Source of the DNA: Sphingomonas pseudosanguinis
Lineage (GTDB): Bacteria; Pseudomonadota; Alphaproteobacteria; Sphingomonadales; Sphingomonadaceae
Direction: 5' to 3'
Assembly: GCF_014196255.1 (NCBI RefSeq)
Contig: NZ_JACIDH010000002.1
Location: 186,001-250,000 of the forward strand
DNA length: 64,000 nt
Part shown: positions 7,860 through 17,664 of the stretch, in pieces
Layout: each line of letters begins with the position of its first letter
Position numbering within the stretch: the stretch's first letter is position 1
Translations under genes and position numbers: made by a program
Notes under the pieces: model-generated
The model's database searches: none
What the model saw: only the letters and a program-made list of their open reading frames with translations
What the model was told of the DNA's origin: nothing

Positions 7860-8126
7860 TTACTGCATGTTGTCAGCCTTGGCGTCGGCAGCGTCACGGA
7901 CGTTGTCGGCAGCGGCGTTCATGTTGTCGGCAGCGTTCTCGAGGGTCGCGGCAGCGGCCGAGTTCGAGGTGTTGTCGGCAACCGCTTCGAGGTTGTCGGC
8001 CTGCATTTCCATGTTGTCGGCCAGCATGTCCGCGTTGTTCTCAACAGCGGCTGCTTCCGGCGACTTCGTGCATGCGGCGACGGACATCAGGCCGGCGGCA
8101 GCGAGAACGAAAGCGATCTTCTTCAT
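7860..8126 (-). CDS. Small lipoprotein with heptad ADN repeats
   Basis: An 88-residue protein starting MKKIAFVLAAAGLMSVAAC, a lipoprotein signal with the lipid-accepting cysteine at position 20. The mature part is almost all Ala, Asp, Asn, Met and Glu. ADN triplets recur every seven residues (36, 43, 50, then 66, 73, with ADA at 80), with a register slip near 57-66. This suggests a helical coiled coil of the Lpp or alanine-zipper kind anchored in the membrane, but there is no terminal Lys for peptidoglycan linkage (ends ADNMQ). The ATG is chosen over an upstream in-frame start because GGGAG sits seven nt before it. It stands alone, with its own terminator. Function is unknown. Confidence 0.8.
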   Translation of the reverse strand: MKKIAFVLAAAGLMSVAACTKSPEAAAVENNADMLADNMEMQADNLEAVADNTSNSAAAATLENAADNMNAAADNVRDAADAKADNMQ

Positions 8127-8326
8127 TCGAATGCTCCCAAGCAAAGCAAAAATCGCGGCCGGCCCGAATGCCGTCGCGAAGCGGCTCAAATAACGCGCGG
8201 TTCATCGCGGTCAATCCGCAAAATTCACTTCGCGGCAAGGTTCGCGACGAACCGATGGCGCCTATCAGGCTTTTTCAAGGCGTTGGCGTTACCAAAGTGT
8301 TACCCGATTTTTGAGCGCCAAATGGC

Positions 8327-9724
8327 TTAGCGTGGCGTCACCGGGCCGATCTCCTCCGGGGCGTTGGCCACGACCGCCAGCATCGCGGTCCAGGCGGCGA
8401 CATTCTGGCGCAGCGCGGCGGGGTCGATCCGATCGATCACGTCGTCCGGGGTGTGGTGGGTGTCGAAATAGTCCCAGCCGGACTGGTTGAGGTCGATCGC
8501 GGCGGTGCCTAGCTTCAGCGTCGGGCCGATGTCCGTGCCGTCACCGCCCAGCCCGCTGCCGCGCGCCACGCCGATCGGGGCGAGTGCGGTCTGCAGCCGA
8601 TCGGCGACCGGTCTGGCGCCGGCGGGCAGGTTGACCTCGAACCGCCAGATGCGATCCGCGCCGAAATCGCTTTCGGAGGCAGTGGCGTGACGCTCATTGC
8701 CATGCGCCTTGGCATAGGCCGCGCCGCCCAGCCCGCCGACTTCCTCCGCGCCGAACCAGACGACGCGAATGGTGCGACGCGGCTGGCCCGCATCCATGAT
8801 TCGCTTGGCGGCGGCGGCCGTGATTGCGATACCGCTGGCATCGTCGATCGCGCCCGTGCCCTGGTCCCAGCTGTCGAGATGGCCACCCACCAGGACGATC
8901 CCGGCGGACGGGTCGCTGCCCGGCACTTCGGCGATGACATTGCCCGATTCGCGGGTTCCGACCATGCGCGGCGTGAGGACCAGCTTCATGCGGATCGGCT
9001 TGCCGCGCGCGGCGATCCGCTCCAGCTGCTCGGCATCGGGAACGGACAGCGCCGCCGCCGGGATCGGCGTCACGCCGACGGGGAAGTTGGTCGTGCCGGT
9101 GTGCGGAAAGCGATGATGGTCGGTGCCGATCGAGCGGATGACGATCGCGACCGCACCGCGCTGCGACGCCAGCGCCGGCCCGGTGAAGCGCGCGGTGCCA
9201 TAGGCGCCATAGCCCGATCCGTCCTGGGTGCGCGGCATCGCGTTGCCGATATAGACGATCCGCCCCTTGATCGCGCTGTCGGGGGCCGACTGGAACGCCG
9301 CCATGCTGGGGAAGACGGCGACCTCGGCGGTCAGCCCGGCGGCCGGCGTCGCGGCGGAATGGCCGAGCGCCGCCAGCGTCAGCTTCTGCGGAAACGGGCT
9401 GATCACCTCGGCGCTCTCCGCCCCGCGCTCCCATACCGGCATGCGATAGGGTTCGATTCGCACATTCTTGAAGCCGAGCGCGGTCAGTCGCGCGACCGCC
9501 CATTGGCGCGCCCGTGCCTCGGCCTCGGTGCCCGCCAGTCGCTGGCCCACCTCGGTCGTCAGCCCCTCGACGATGTCCCAGGCGACCGTGTCGGTCAGCG
9601 CGGCGTCGCGCAGCCGATCGACCTCCGGCGCGACCTGCGCGGGCGCGGGTGGCGGGGTTCGCTGCGCCAGGGTTGGGGTCGACAGGGCGGAGGCGGTCAG
9701 GGCCGCAAGGACGAAACGCTTCAT
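8327..9724 (-). CDS. Secreted M28-family zinc metallopeptidase
   Basis: A 465-residue exported peptidase of the carboxypeptidase Q/aminopeptidase group. A Sec signal peptide (MKRFVLAALTASALSTPTLA) is followed by a helical region, a PA-like insert (about 130-245) and the M28 catalytic domain. Zinc ligands and catalytic residues are visible: His282 and Asp284 in GGHLDSWDQG, Asp294, Glu327-Glu328 in FGAEEVGG, and the late His in DTHHTPDDV. It probably trims peptides in the periplasm. The start is the ATG at 9724, since the upstream frame adds no signal-like sequence. It is divergent from ettA with a 108-bp spacer. Confidence 0.9.
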   Translation of the reverse strand: MKRFVLAALTASALSTPTLAQRTPPPAPAQVAPEVDRLRDAALTDTVAWDIVEGLTTEVGQRLAGTEAEARARQWAVARLTALGFKNVRIEPYRMPVWERGAESAEVISPFPQKLTLAALGHSAATPAAGLTAEVAVFPSMAAFQSAPDSAIKGRIVYIGNAMPRTQDGSGYGAYGTARFTGPALASQRGAVAIVIRSIGTDHHRFPHTGTTNFPVGVTPIPAAALSVPDAEQLERIAARGKPIRMKLVLTPRMVGTRESGNVIAEVPGSDPSAGIVLVGGHLDSWDQGTGAIDDASGIAITAAAAKRIMDAGQPRRTIRVVWFGAEEVGGLGGAAYAKAHGNERHATASESDFGADRIWRFEVNLPAGARPVADRLQTALAPIGVARGSGLGGDGTDIGPTLKLGTAAIDLNQSGWDYFDTHHTPDDVIDRIDPAALRQNVAAWTAMLAVVANAPEEIGPVTPR

Positions 9725-9832
9725 GAATGGGACTGTCGCCCACTCGCCCCCGTTTGCCAACCGCCCGCGCAACCATTACATGGGCGGCCAAATATCCCAC
9801 AGTCGCAAAAAAGCACGGAGCCCCGCGCCGCC

Positions 9833-11512
<1,680 letters not shown>

Positions 11513-11532
11513 TCCGCATTTTCGCGGGCGGA

Positions 11533-11568
11533 ACGACGCCCTTCCCGAGCGATCGGGGAGGGCGTTGT
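11533..11568 (+). terminator. Hairpin downstream of ettA
   Basis: A stem of about 14 pairs (core CGCCCTTCCC at 11537-11546 with its G-rich complement at 11555-11564, one T-G pair) closes an 8-nt loop. No T-tract follows, so it may terminate weakly or with Rho. Confidence 0.5.
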
Positions 11569-11681
11569 CGTGTCCGGTGCCCGTGAAATCAGGGCGGGTC
11601 GTTTCGCAGCGCAACCGGTACGGCTTTAAATCGGTTGGCCCATTGCCTATTCTCAAGGCGATCAAAGGGGTTGGATAACGA

Positions 11682-12866
11682 ATGGCGGTAGTGGAACAGG
11701 CGCAGGGCGAGGATATGGAAGTCGCCGGCGCGGGCCAGTTGCATTACCGGCTTCGTCAGCAATCGGTGCTCGCCGCGTTCGGGATCGAGGCGTTGCGCGC
11801 GCGTGACCTGGACCCGATGCTCCAGCGCGCGACCGAACTCTGCGCCGAGGGGATGCGTTCGCGCTTCTGCAAGTTCCTGGAATATCGCGCCGACCGCGAG
11901 ACCCTGCTCGTCCGGACCGGTGTAGGCTGGGGTCCCGGCGTGGTCGGATCGACCGAGATGCGCACCGATCTCGGCTCGCCCGCCGGTTTCGCGCTTCAGA
12001 CCGGGCAGGGGGTGATCTCCAACCATCTCGATCAGGAAGAGCGGTTTCGCACCCCTCAGTTCATGGCCGACCACCATATCCGCCGCGCGATCAACGTCCT
12101 GGTCGAAGCATCGGGGCAGCGTTACGGCGTGTTGGAGGTCGACAGCCCCGACGAGGGTCGGTTCGAGGAGGCCGATCTCGCCTTCATGCAGGGTTTCGCC
12201 AATCTGATCGGCGTGGCGATCGAACGTCAGGAAGCCGAGCGGCGCCTGGCCGAGGCGGTCGAGCATCAGCAATTGCTGACCCGCGAGGCGAGCCACCGCG
12301 TCAAGAACAGCCTCGCGCTGGTATCGGCGATGCTCAACCTCCAGAAGCAGGAGGATGACGATCCCCGCGTCCTGCGCATGCTGAACGACGCGCAGGCGCG
12401 GATCACGGCGATCGCGCAGACACACGACCAGCTCTGGCGCGGCGACCGGGTGGGGATCGTCTCACTCGACCATCTGGCCTGCGGCATTGCCGAACAACTG
12501 GCCGAGCAGGCGAAGAACCATCAGGTTCACTGCGACATCGAGGCGATCGAGATCAGCGCGGATACGGCCATTCCGATCGGCCTGATGCTGACCGAGCTGC
12601 TGACCAACGCCATCAAATACGCTTATGGCGAATCGGGCGGGGCCATCGATGTGGCGCTGCACGCCCGCGAGGGGCACATCGTCCTATCGGTCCGCGACCA
12701 TGGCCAGGGCTTGCCCGCCGATTTCGACATGAAGGCCGCCTCGCGCCACAGCCTGGGCATGCGGATGATCGCCAGCCTGGCCCGGCAGTTGCGCGGCGAG
12801 ATCAGGTTCGAGACGATGGACCCGGGGACCTGCGCCACGCTGACCATGCCCGATCCGCGATCGTGA
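11682..12866 (+). CDS. GAF-domain sensor histidine kinase (HWE/HisKA_2 type)
   Basis: A 394-residue soluble kinase. Residues about 28-183 form a GAF sensor domain (ATELCAEGMRSRFCKFLEYR to IGVAIERQ). The phospho-acceptor is His205 in REASHRVKNSLALVSAMLNL, the HisKA_2/HWE signature. The ATPase domain has the N box (LTELLTNAIKYAYG), DHGQGLP and the SLGMRMIASLARQL stretch. HWE-type kinases in alphaproteobacteria often feed the general stress response or light and redox signalling; no phyR, nepR or ecfG gene is here, so the partner is unknown. The gene ends three nt from the convergent NYN-domain gene. Confidence 0.88.
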   Translation: MAVVEQAQGEDMEVAGAGQLHYRLRQQSVLAAFGIEALRARDLDPMLQRATELCAEGMRSRFCKFLEYRADRETLLVRTGVGWGPGVVGSTEMRTDLGSPAGFALQTGQGVISNHLDQEERFRTPQFMADHHIRRAINVLVEASGQRYGVLEVDSPDEGRFEEADLAFMQGFANLIGVAIERQEAERRLAEAVEHQQLLTREASHRVKNSLALVSAMLNLQKQEDDDPRVLRMLNDAQARITAIAQTHDQLWRGDRVGIVSLDHLACGIAEQLAEQAKNHQVHCDIEAIEISADTAIPIGLMLTELLTNAIKYAYGESGGAIDVALHAREGHIVLSVRDHGQGLPADFDMKAASRHSLGMRMIASLARQLRGEIRFETMDPGTCATLTMPDPRS

Positions 12867-12869
12867 GGA

Positions 12870-13661
12870 TCAGCGGACCCGCTTGACGAAGGTCCGCCCG
12901 TCCTCGCGCCGTTCGGTCTGGAAATTGGGGATCGCCTCGATCAGGTCGGATAGGCGCTTGAACCCGTAATTGCGCGTGTCGAAGCTGGAGCGGTTGCCGG
13001 CCAGCTGGCCGATCGCGGACAGGCTGGCGAAGCCGCGCTCGTCGCGCTTCACCGAATTATAGGCGTCGACCAGCAGCTTGAGCAGTTCCTCATCGATCGG
13101 CTGCGGCGTGCCCGCCGTCCGCTTGCCGAGTTCGATCGCAGGGGGCAGCGAATCGGCGAGCGGCACATCGGCGGTGCTCGGCTTGGCAGCGACAGGCTTG
13201 GTCGCGCTGGCGGGCGTACCGCCGCCGATCAGCGCGCCGACGTCGATGAAGCGGCTGCATGCCTGTTTGAACGCCTCGGGCGTCCGGCTGTTGCCGAAGC
13301 CATAGACCGGAAAGCCGTCCTGCCGGATGCGCGTGGCCAGCGGCATGAAGTCGCTGTCCGACGACATGATCCCGAACCCGTCGATCCGCCCCCGGAACAG
13401 CAGGTCCATCGCATCGATGGTCATCTTCATGTCGGTGGCGTTCTTGCCCTTGGTCAGGTCGAACTGCTGCTGCGGCTCGATGCCATGCTTGACCATCACG
13501 TCGCGCCAGCCCTTCAGACCCGGCTTGGACCAGTTGCCATAGGCGCGGCGGACATTGACCGTGCCCAGCTCGGCCAGGACGGTCAGGACCGGGTCGATGG
13601 CCGCCGACTGGGCATTGTCGGCATCGATGAGCAGCGCGATGTTGCGGGTCAGGGCGTTCAT
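12870..13661 (-). CDS. NYN-domain (LabA/DUF88) protein with C-terminal LOTUS-like domain
   Basis: A 263-residue protein. The N-terminal NYN/PIN-like domain has the expected acidic residues: Asp13 and Asp15 in LLIDADNAQ, Asp77 in ATDMKM, and Asp102 and Asp104 in SSDSDFMPLA, as in metal-dependent RNases of the PIN/FEN superfamily. After a Ala/Pro-rich linker (about 145-185) the C-terminus (LLKLLVDAY to GRTFVKRV) looks like an OST-HTH/LOTUS domain, a fold that binds structured RNA. The likely role is RNA cleavage or binding, but targets are unknown. It is third in a leftward group after slt and greB (113-nt gap from greB). Confidence 0.82.
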   Translation of the reverse strand: MNALTRNIALLIDADNAQSAAIDPVLTVLAELGTVNVRRAYGNWSKPGLKGWRDVMVKHGIEPQQQFDLTKGKNATDMKMTIDAMDLLFRGRIDGFGIMSSDSDFMPLATRIRQDGFPVYGFGNSRTPEAFKQACSRFIDVGALIGGGTPASATKPVAAKPSTADVPLADSLPPAIELGKRTAGTPQPIDEELLKLLVDAYNSVKRDERGFASLSAIGQLAGNRSSFDTRNYGFKRLSDLIEAIPNFQTERREDGRTFVKRVR

Positions 13662-13774
13662 GGCATCGATCTAGCAAAGCCGTGCTTCGCCGGCCAAGCG
13701 CGAAACGCTTGTTTCGCTCCGGTAATGATCGTCAGCTTTGCGCGAAATACGCCGTACGGACTGCGATCCGTTCG

Positions 13775-14257
13775 TCACTCCGTCGGGTAGGTGATGGCAA
13801 TCACTTCATATTCCCGCTCGCCGGCGGGCAGCGTCACGCGCCGCAGGTCGCCGACCGATGCACCGCGCAGCGCACGCACCAGTGGCGCGTTCCAGCCGAC
13901 ACGGCCCTTGCCCGCATCCGCCTCGTCGTCGCCGACCAGCGTCAGGATGCGTTCGTTATCATCCTCGTCGGCGATGGTGACGGTCGCACCGAACCAGACT
14001 TTGGACCGGTCTTCCTGACGGGCGGGATCGATGACCTTGGCGGCCTTCATCCGCTTGGACAGCCAGCCCAGTCGACGGTCGATTTCGCGCAGCCGCTTGC
14101 GACCATAGATATAGTCGCCATTTTCCGACCGGTCGCCATTGCCGGCGGCCCAGGCGATGGTATCCACCAGCTTGGGCCGCTCGACCGCGAACAGCGCCTC
14201 ATATTCCTGGCGAAGCGCGGCATAGCCGGCGGGCGTGATATAGTTGGGGCGATCCAT
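13775..14257 (-). CDS. greB: Transcription elongation factor GreB
   Basis: Rescues backtracked RNA polymerase by stimulating transcript cleavage. The 160-residue protein has the N-terminal coiled coil whose tip carries Asp42 and Glu45 (GNGDRSENGDY), reaching into the secondary channel, and the C-terminal FKBP-like domain (WFGATVTIADEDDNERILTL to EYEVIAI). The motif ENGDYIYGRKRLREIDRR is typical of GreB rather than GreA. It starts 30 nt after the slt stop and is probably co-transcribed with it. Confidence 0.95.
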   Translation of the reverse strand: MDRPNYITPAGYAALRQEYEALFAVERPKLVDTIAWAAGNGDRSENGDYIYGRKRLREIDRRLGWLSKRMKAAKVIDPARQEDRSKVWFGATVTIADEDDNERILTLVGDDEADAGKGRVGWNAPLVRALRGASVGDLRRVTLPAGEREYEVIAITYPTE

Positions 14258-14287
14258 CGCCTTGCTCTATCGCGCGCCGCCCGGCAA

Positions 14288-16282
14288 TCAACCCGGCTGC
14301 GACTTGCCCAGATACCAGCTGAGCGGCGTCGGCCCCCGGCTGGTGGCGCGGGCGGGGTTCATCAGATCATAGACGACCGCGTTTTCGAGCACCCGCTGCA
14401 CATAGTTGCGGGTTTCCATATAGGGGATGGCCTCGATCCACTCGACGATGTCGACCGAGCCGGTGCGCGGGTCGCCGTTCAGGCGCAGCCACTTGTTCAC
14501 ATTGCCGCCGCCAGCATTATAGGCCGCGATCGCAAGCGGATAGCTGCCGAAATTGCTACGGATACGCTCGAAATAGCTGGCCCCGAGCCGGATCGACAGG
14601 TTGGGATCGGTGGTCAGGGCTGCCGGCGAATAGGAGATGCCGATCTTGTTAGACTGTTCGGCGGCGGTCGCGGGCATCAGCTGCATCAACCCGCGCGCAC
14701 CGGCATGGCTGACGGCGGCACGATCGAACTGGCTTTCCTGACGGGCGATCGCGTGGATGATCGTCCAGCTCGAGTCATAGCCCGAGGGCACGCTGATCGT
14801 CGGGAAGCCCGCCGCCGAATAATCGGTCAGCCCATTCTGCAGCGCGCTACGGCCGACCATGACGGCCAGGTCGGGGCGCGCGATGCTGCGCGACAGGTCG
14901 ACCGCGAGCAGATGGTCGTTCTCATCGGTCGCATCCGCGGCGATCTGGCGGACGAACGCCGTCTGATCCTGCCACTGGCCGATCTGGCCCAGAAAGCGCG
15001 CGGCGCGCACCGTCTCACGCGCGTCGAAGACCGCGCGGGTCGCGGCGGGCACCCCGCCCGAGGCGAGCGCCGGCGGTGCGGTCAACGGCCGGCCGGTGCG
15101 TTCGAGCGCGAGCTGGCCGTAGAACTGGTCGCGATATTCGGCGGCGCGGTTGAAATAGCCGGCGGCCTCTGCCGGACGATTGGCAGCCTGCGCCGCGCGG
15201 CCCGCCCAGTAAAAGCCCTTGGCGCGCGTTTGCGGCGACTGGCTGCCCCGGCCGTAGCGGTCGAACAGCGTCATCGCATCGGCCGGGCGGCCCAGCTTCA
15301 TCGCCGTCTGTCCGCCCAGCCAGACCAGGCTGGTATAGTCGTCGCGCTCGCCATAGGGCTGCTTCGAGACATCGGTGCCGGCAGGATAGGCGTCGTCGAC
15401 CTGCCGCGCGATGTCATAGGCGGTCTGAAGCTGATTGTCGGAGGCCGCCGCGCGCGCGTTGAGCAGCAGCGTTTCGTAGAATTCTTCGACATTGCCCGGC
15501 CGCACCGTCAGCTGTCGGGGGCGCGCCAGCCACGACCGCGCGGTCATGCTGTCGCCCGTATTGCGCAGCCACATGGCGCGGTCGGCGACATAGCCGGCGT
15601 CATTGGCGTAGAGTTCGGCGGTCGAAGCCGAAATGCTCGCGGCATCGGCCGATTTGGTGCGGAAGGCCAGCCGCGCGGCGAAGACCGGGCGGCGCGCCGA
15701 ACTGGTATAGCCCAGCACCCGCTGCGCCGCGGTCGTCTGTCCGCTCCACAGCAGGGTGTCCATGCGGGCGTCATGATCGTCGGGCGTCAAGGCCGAGCCG
15801 AAGGTCGACAGCACCAGCGCTTCGTCGGTGGGCGACAGCGCGCCGCGCCGCCACGCCGCACGCGCGGCCTGCGCCGCTTCGCCGGGCGCGCCGGTCGCCA
15901 TCAGCGCGCGGGCATAGGCGACGCCGCCGGCCGCCGTCTGAGGCGGGAAGCGGCGGAAATAGGCGACGATGCTGCCGGGTGCGGCGGTGAAGTTCGCCGC
16001 CTGCCGCTCGGCCGCGCGGCGATTGCCGCTCTCGCCCGGCCAGCCGGGATGCGCCATCAGGAAGCCGGCATAGCTGTCGAAGGGCAGGGAGTCGGTCTGT
16101 TGCAACGCCCGCCACTGCGCCAGCGCGGCGGCGATCGCGCCGTCGCTGGGCGCGGCGACCCCGTTCGGGCTCATATTCGCCATCTGCGTACGATACAGTT
16201 CGAGCTGGTCCTGCCCGCCGGGCGCGACCAGGGCTCCCGCCAGTGTCGCCAGAAGGGCGCCCGCTTTCGTCAATGCCATCAT
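14288..16282 (-). CDS. slt: Soluble lytic murein transglycosylase
   Basis: A 664-residue periplasmic enzyme that cleaves the MurNAc-GlcNAc bond of peptidoglycan with formation of 1,6-anhydro ends. A signal peptide (MMALTKAGALLATLAGALVA) leads into a long superhelical region (about 40-480) as in Slt70. The catalytic SLT domain begins near residue 500: Glu516 in AIARQESQF is the catalytic acid, followed by GARGLMQLMPATA and AAYNAGGGNVNKW. The start is placed at the double ATG at 16282/16279; the open frame continues 24 codons upstream without signal-peptide character. It is divergent from dapA with an 80-bp spacer. Confidence 0.93.
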   Translation of the reverse strand: MMALTKAGALLATLAGALVAPGGQDQLELYRTQMANMSPNGVAAPSDGAIAAALAQWRALQQTDSLPFDSYAGFLMAHPGWPGESGNRRAAERQAANFTAAPGSIVAYFRRFPPQTAAGGVAYARALMATGAPGEAAQAARAAWRRGALSPTDEALVLSTFGSALTPDDHDARMDTLLWSGQTTAAQRVLGYTSSARRPVFAARLAFRTKSADAASISASTAELYANDAGYVADRAMWLRNTGDSMTARSWLARPRQLTVRPGNVEEFYETLLLNARAAASDNQLQTAYDIARQVDDAYPAGTDVSKQPYGERDDYTSLVWLGGQTAMKLGRPADAMTLFDRYGRGSQSPQTRAKGFYWAGRAAQAANRPAEAAGYFNRAAEYRDQFYGQLALERTGRPLTAPPALASGGVPAATRAVFDARETVRAARFLGQIGQWQDQTAFVRQIAADATDENDHLLAVDLSRSIARPDLAVMVGRSALQNGLTDYSAAGFPTISVPSGYDSSWTIIHAIARQESQFDRAAVSHAGARGLMQLMPATAAEQSNKIGISYSPAALTTDPNLSIRLGASYFERIRSNFGSYPLAIAAYNAGGGNVNKWLRLNGDPRTGSVDIVEWIEAIPYMETRNYVQRVLENAVVYDLMNPARATSRGPTPLSWYLGKSQPG

Positions 16283-16362
16283 GGTGGACAGAATAGGGCC
16301 TCTACCCGTACATGTCCTGAACAAATTCCAAATTTCGGCGCGGCAGGAGCGCATTTCCTCTC

Positions 16363-17262
16363 ATGTTTTCAGGATCTATCCCCGCATTGGTGACGCCGTT
16401 CGAGGATCGCGGCGATCATGTCGGCGGTGCGTTCGACGAAGGCCGATTCCGCGATTTCGTCGAATGGCAGATCGAGCAGGGTTCGTCGGCACTGGTCGCC
16501 TGCGGCACCACGGGCGAGGCCGCGACCATGCCCAAGGACGAGCATTTCCATGTCGTCCGCGTCTGCGTCGATCAGGCACGGGGGCGCGTGCCGGTAATCG
16601 CGGGCGCGGGATCGAACGACACGATCGTCGCGGTCGAAAATCTGAAGGCCGCGCAGGCCGCCGGCGCCGATGCCGCGCTGATGGTCCCGCCCTATTACAA
16701 CCGGCCGAGTCAGGAAGGGATCGTCCGCCACTTCGCCGAACTGGCGAACGGTGCGCCGCTGCCGATCGTCCTCTACAATGTGCCGGGCCGGACGGTGACG
16801 GACATCCAACCCGCGACGCTGATCCGCGTGGTCCAGGCCGCGCCCGAGATCTTCGTCGGGGTGAAGGATGCCAGCGGCGCGCTCGCTCGCGTTTCCCATC
16901 ACCGTGCCGCGCTCGGCCCGGACTTCTGCCAGCTGTCGGGTAACGACGACCTCGCGCTCGCCTTCAACGCGATGGGCGGGGTGGGTTGCATCTCGGTCAC
17001 CGCCAATGTCGCGCCGCGCCTGTCGGCCGACTTCCAGGCGGCCTGTGCGGCGGGCGATATGGCGCGCGCGCTGGAGCTGCACGACCGGCTGTTTCCGCTG
17101 CACGAAGCGATGTTCACCGATGCCTCGCCGGGGCCGGTCAAGTATGCGCTCAGCCGGGTCATTCCGGGCTTCGCGACCGGCATCCGCCTGCCGATGACCT
17201 GGCCGTCGGAAGCGTCGCGGGCGCTGGTCGATGCGGCGCTGGCGCATGCCGGGCTGATCTGA
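16363..17262 (+). CDS. dapA: 4-hydroxy-tetrahydrodipicolinate synthase
   Basis: First step of the lysine/diaminopimelate branch: condenses pyruvate with aspartate semialdehyde. The 299-residue TIM-barrel protein has the Schiff-base Lys168 (FVGVKDASG), Tyr138 (IVLYNVPGRT), and the GTTGE motif with Thr49-Thr50. Diaminopimelate is needed for peptidoglycan, so its place beside slt fits wall metabolism. In many alphaproteobacteria dapA is followed directly by smpB; here two extra genes intervene. A long shadow frame runs on the other strand. Confidence 0.97.
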   Translation: MFSGSIPALVTPFEDRGDHVGGAFDEGRFRDFVEWQIEQGSSALVACGTTGEAATMPKDEHFHVVRVCVDQARGRVPVIAGAGSNDTIVAVENLKAAQAAGADAALMVPPYYNRPSQEGIVRHFAELANGAPLPIVLYNVPGRTVTDIQPATLIRVVQAAPEIFVGVKDASGALARVSHHRAALGPDFCQLSGNDDLALAFNAMGGVGCISVTANVAPRLSADFQAACAAGDMARALELHDRLFPLHEAMFTDASPGPVKYALSRVIPGFATGIRLPMTWPSEASRALVDAALAHAGLI

Positions 17263-17343
17263 CGCCGACTGGCCCTTTTGTCGCCGTAATCCTCGCCGAC
17301 CTTGCGATCAGTCAAGCGGGGCGGCGATGGGAGTGGTCGGCCT

Positions 17344-17664
17344 ATGTGGATGTCCTTGGTGGTGTTGGCGCAGGCGGTGGCAGGGCCCGTCCTGCCCGTG
17401 CCCCGAAAGCCGACGACGAACCGGCACTGCCCACCGAGCGATAGCGGCGACGAGGTAGTCGTTTGCGGACGATCGTCGGAGGCGGATCGGCTGCGCCCCA
17501 TTCCCGATTACGGTGATAAGGGTGGTCTGCCCAGGGCGGCGGTCGCCATTCCGGGTGTCGGCACCGCCTCGGCCGATGTCGAACAGGTCGGGGTGGGCGG
17601 TTTCCCCAGCAATCGCATCATGATGTGGCTGAAAATCCCGCTCCCCGGCGCTAGTCGCAAGTGA
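17344..17664 (+). CDS. Small exported protein with a DEVVVCGR motif, unknown function
   Basis: A 106-residue protein. The N-terminus MWMSLVVLAQAVAGPVLPVP looks like a short signal peptide. The mature part has HCPPSDSGDEVVVCGRSS followed by a DRLRPIPDYGD segment, then a Gly/Ala/Val-rich tail. The Cys-X(n)-DEVVVCGR-X(n)-RLRP pattern resembles small uncharacterised secreted proteins that I associate with sphingomonads; the two cysteines (about 15 residues apart) could pair in the periplasm. I chose the ATG at 17344, where the hydrophobic stretch starts. Its 3' end overlaps the convergent GH114 gene by 14 nt. No function can be assigned. Confidence 0.6.
   Translation: MWMSLVVLAQAVAGPVLPVPRKPTTNRHCPPSDSGDEVVVCGRSSEADRLRPIPDYGDKGGLPRAAVAIPGVGTASADVEQVGVGGFPSNRIMMWLKIPLPGASRK

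Noticed and set aside
7860..8050. Short DNA repeats (GTTGTCGGC-like) resembling a CRISPR or minisatellite
   Set aside because: They encode in-frame ADN heptads of a lipoprotein; no spacers, no leader and no cas genes.
13682..16393. 903-codon open frame on the plus strand across greB and slt
   Set aside because: It lies opposite two well-recognised genes and has an Arg/Gly/Ala-rich composition without domains, a GC-rich shadow.
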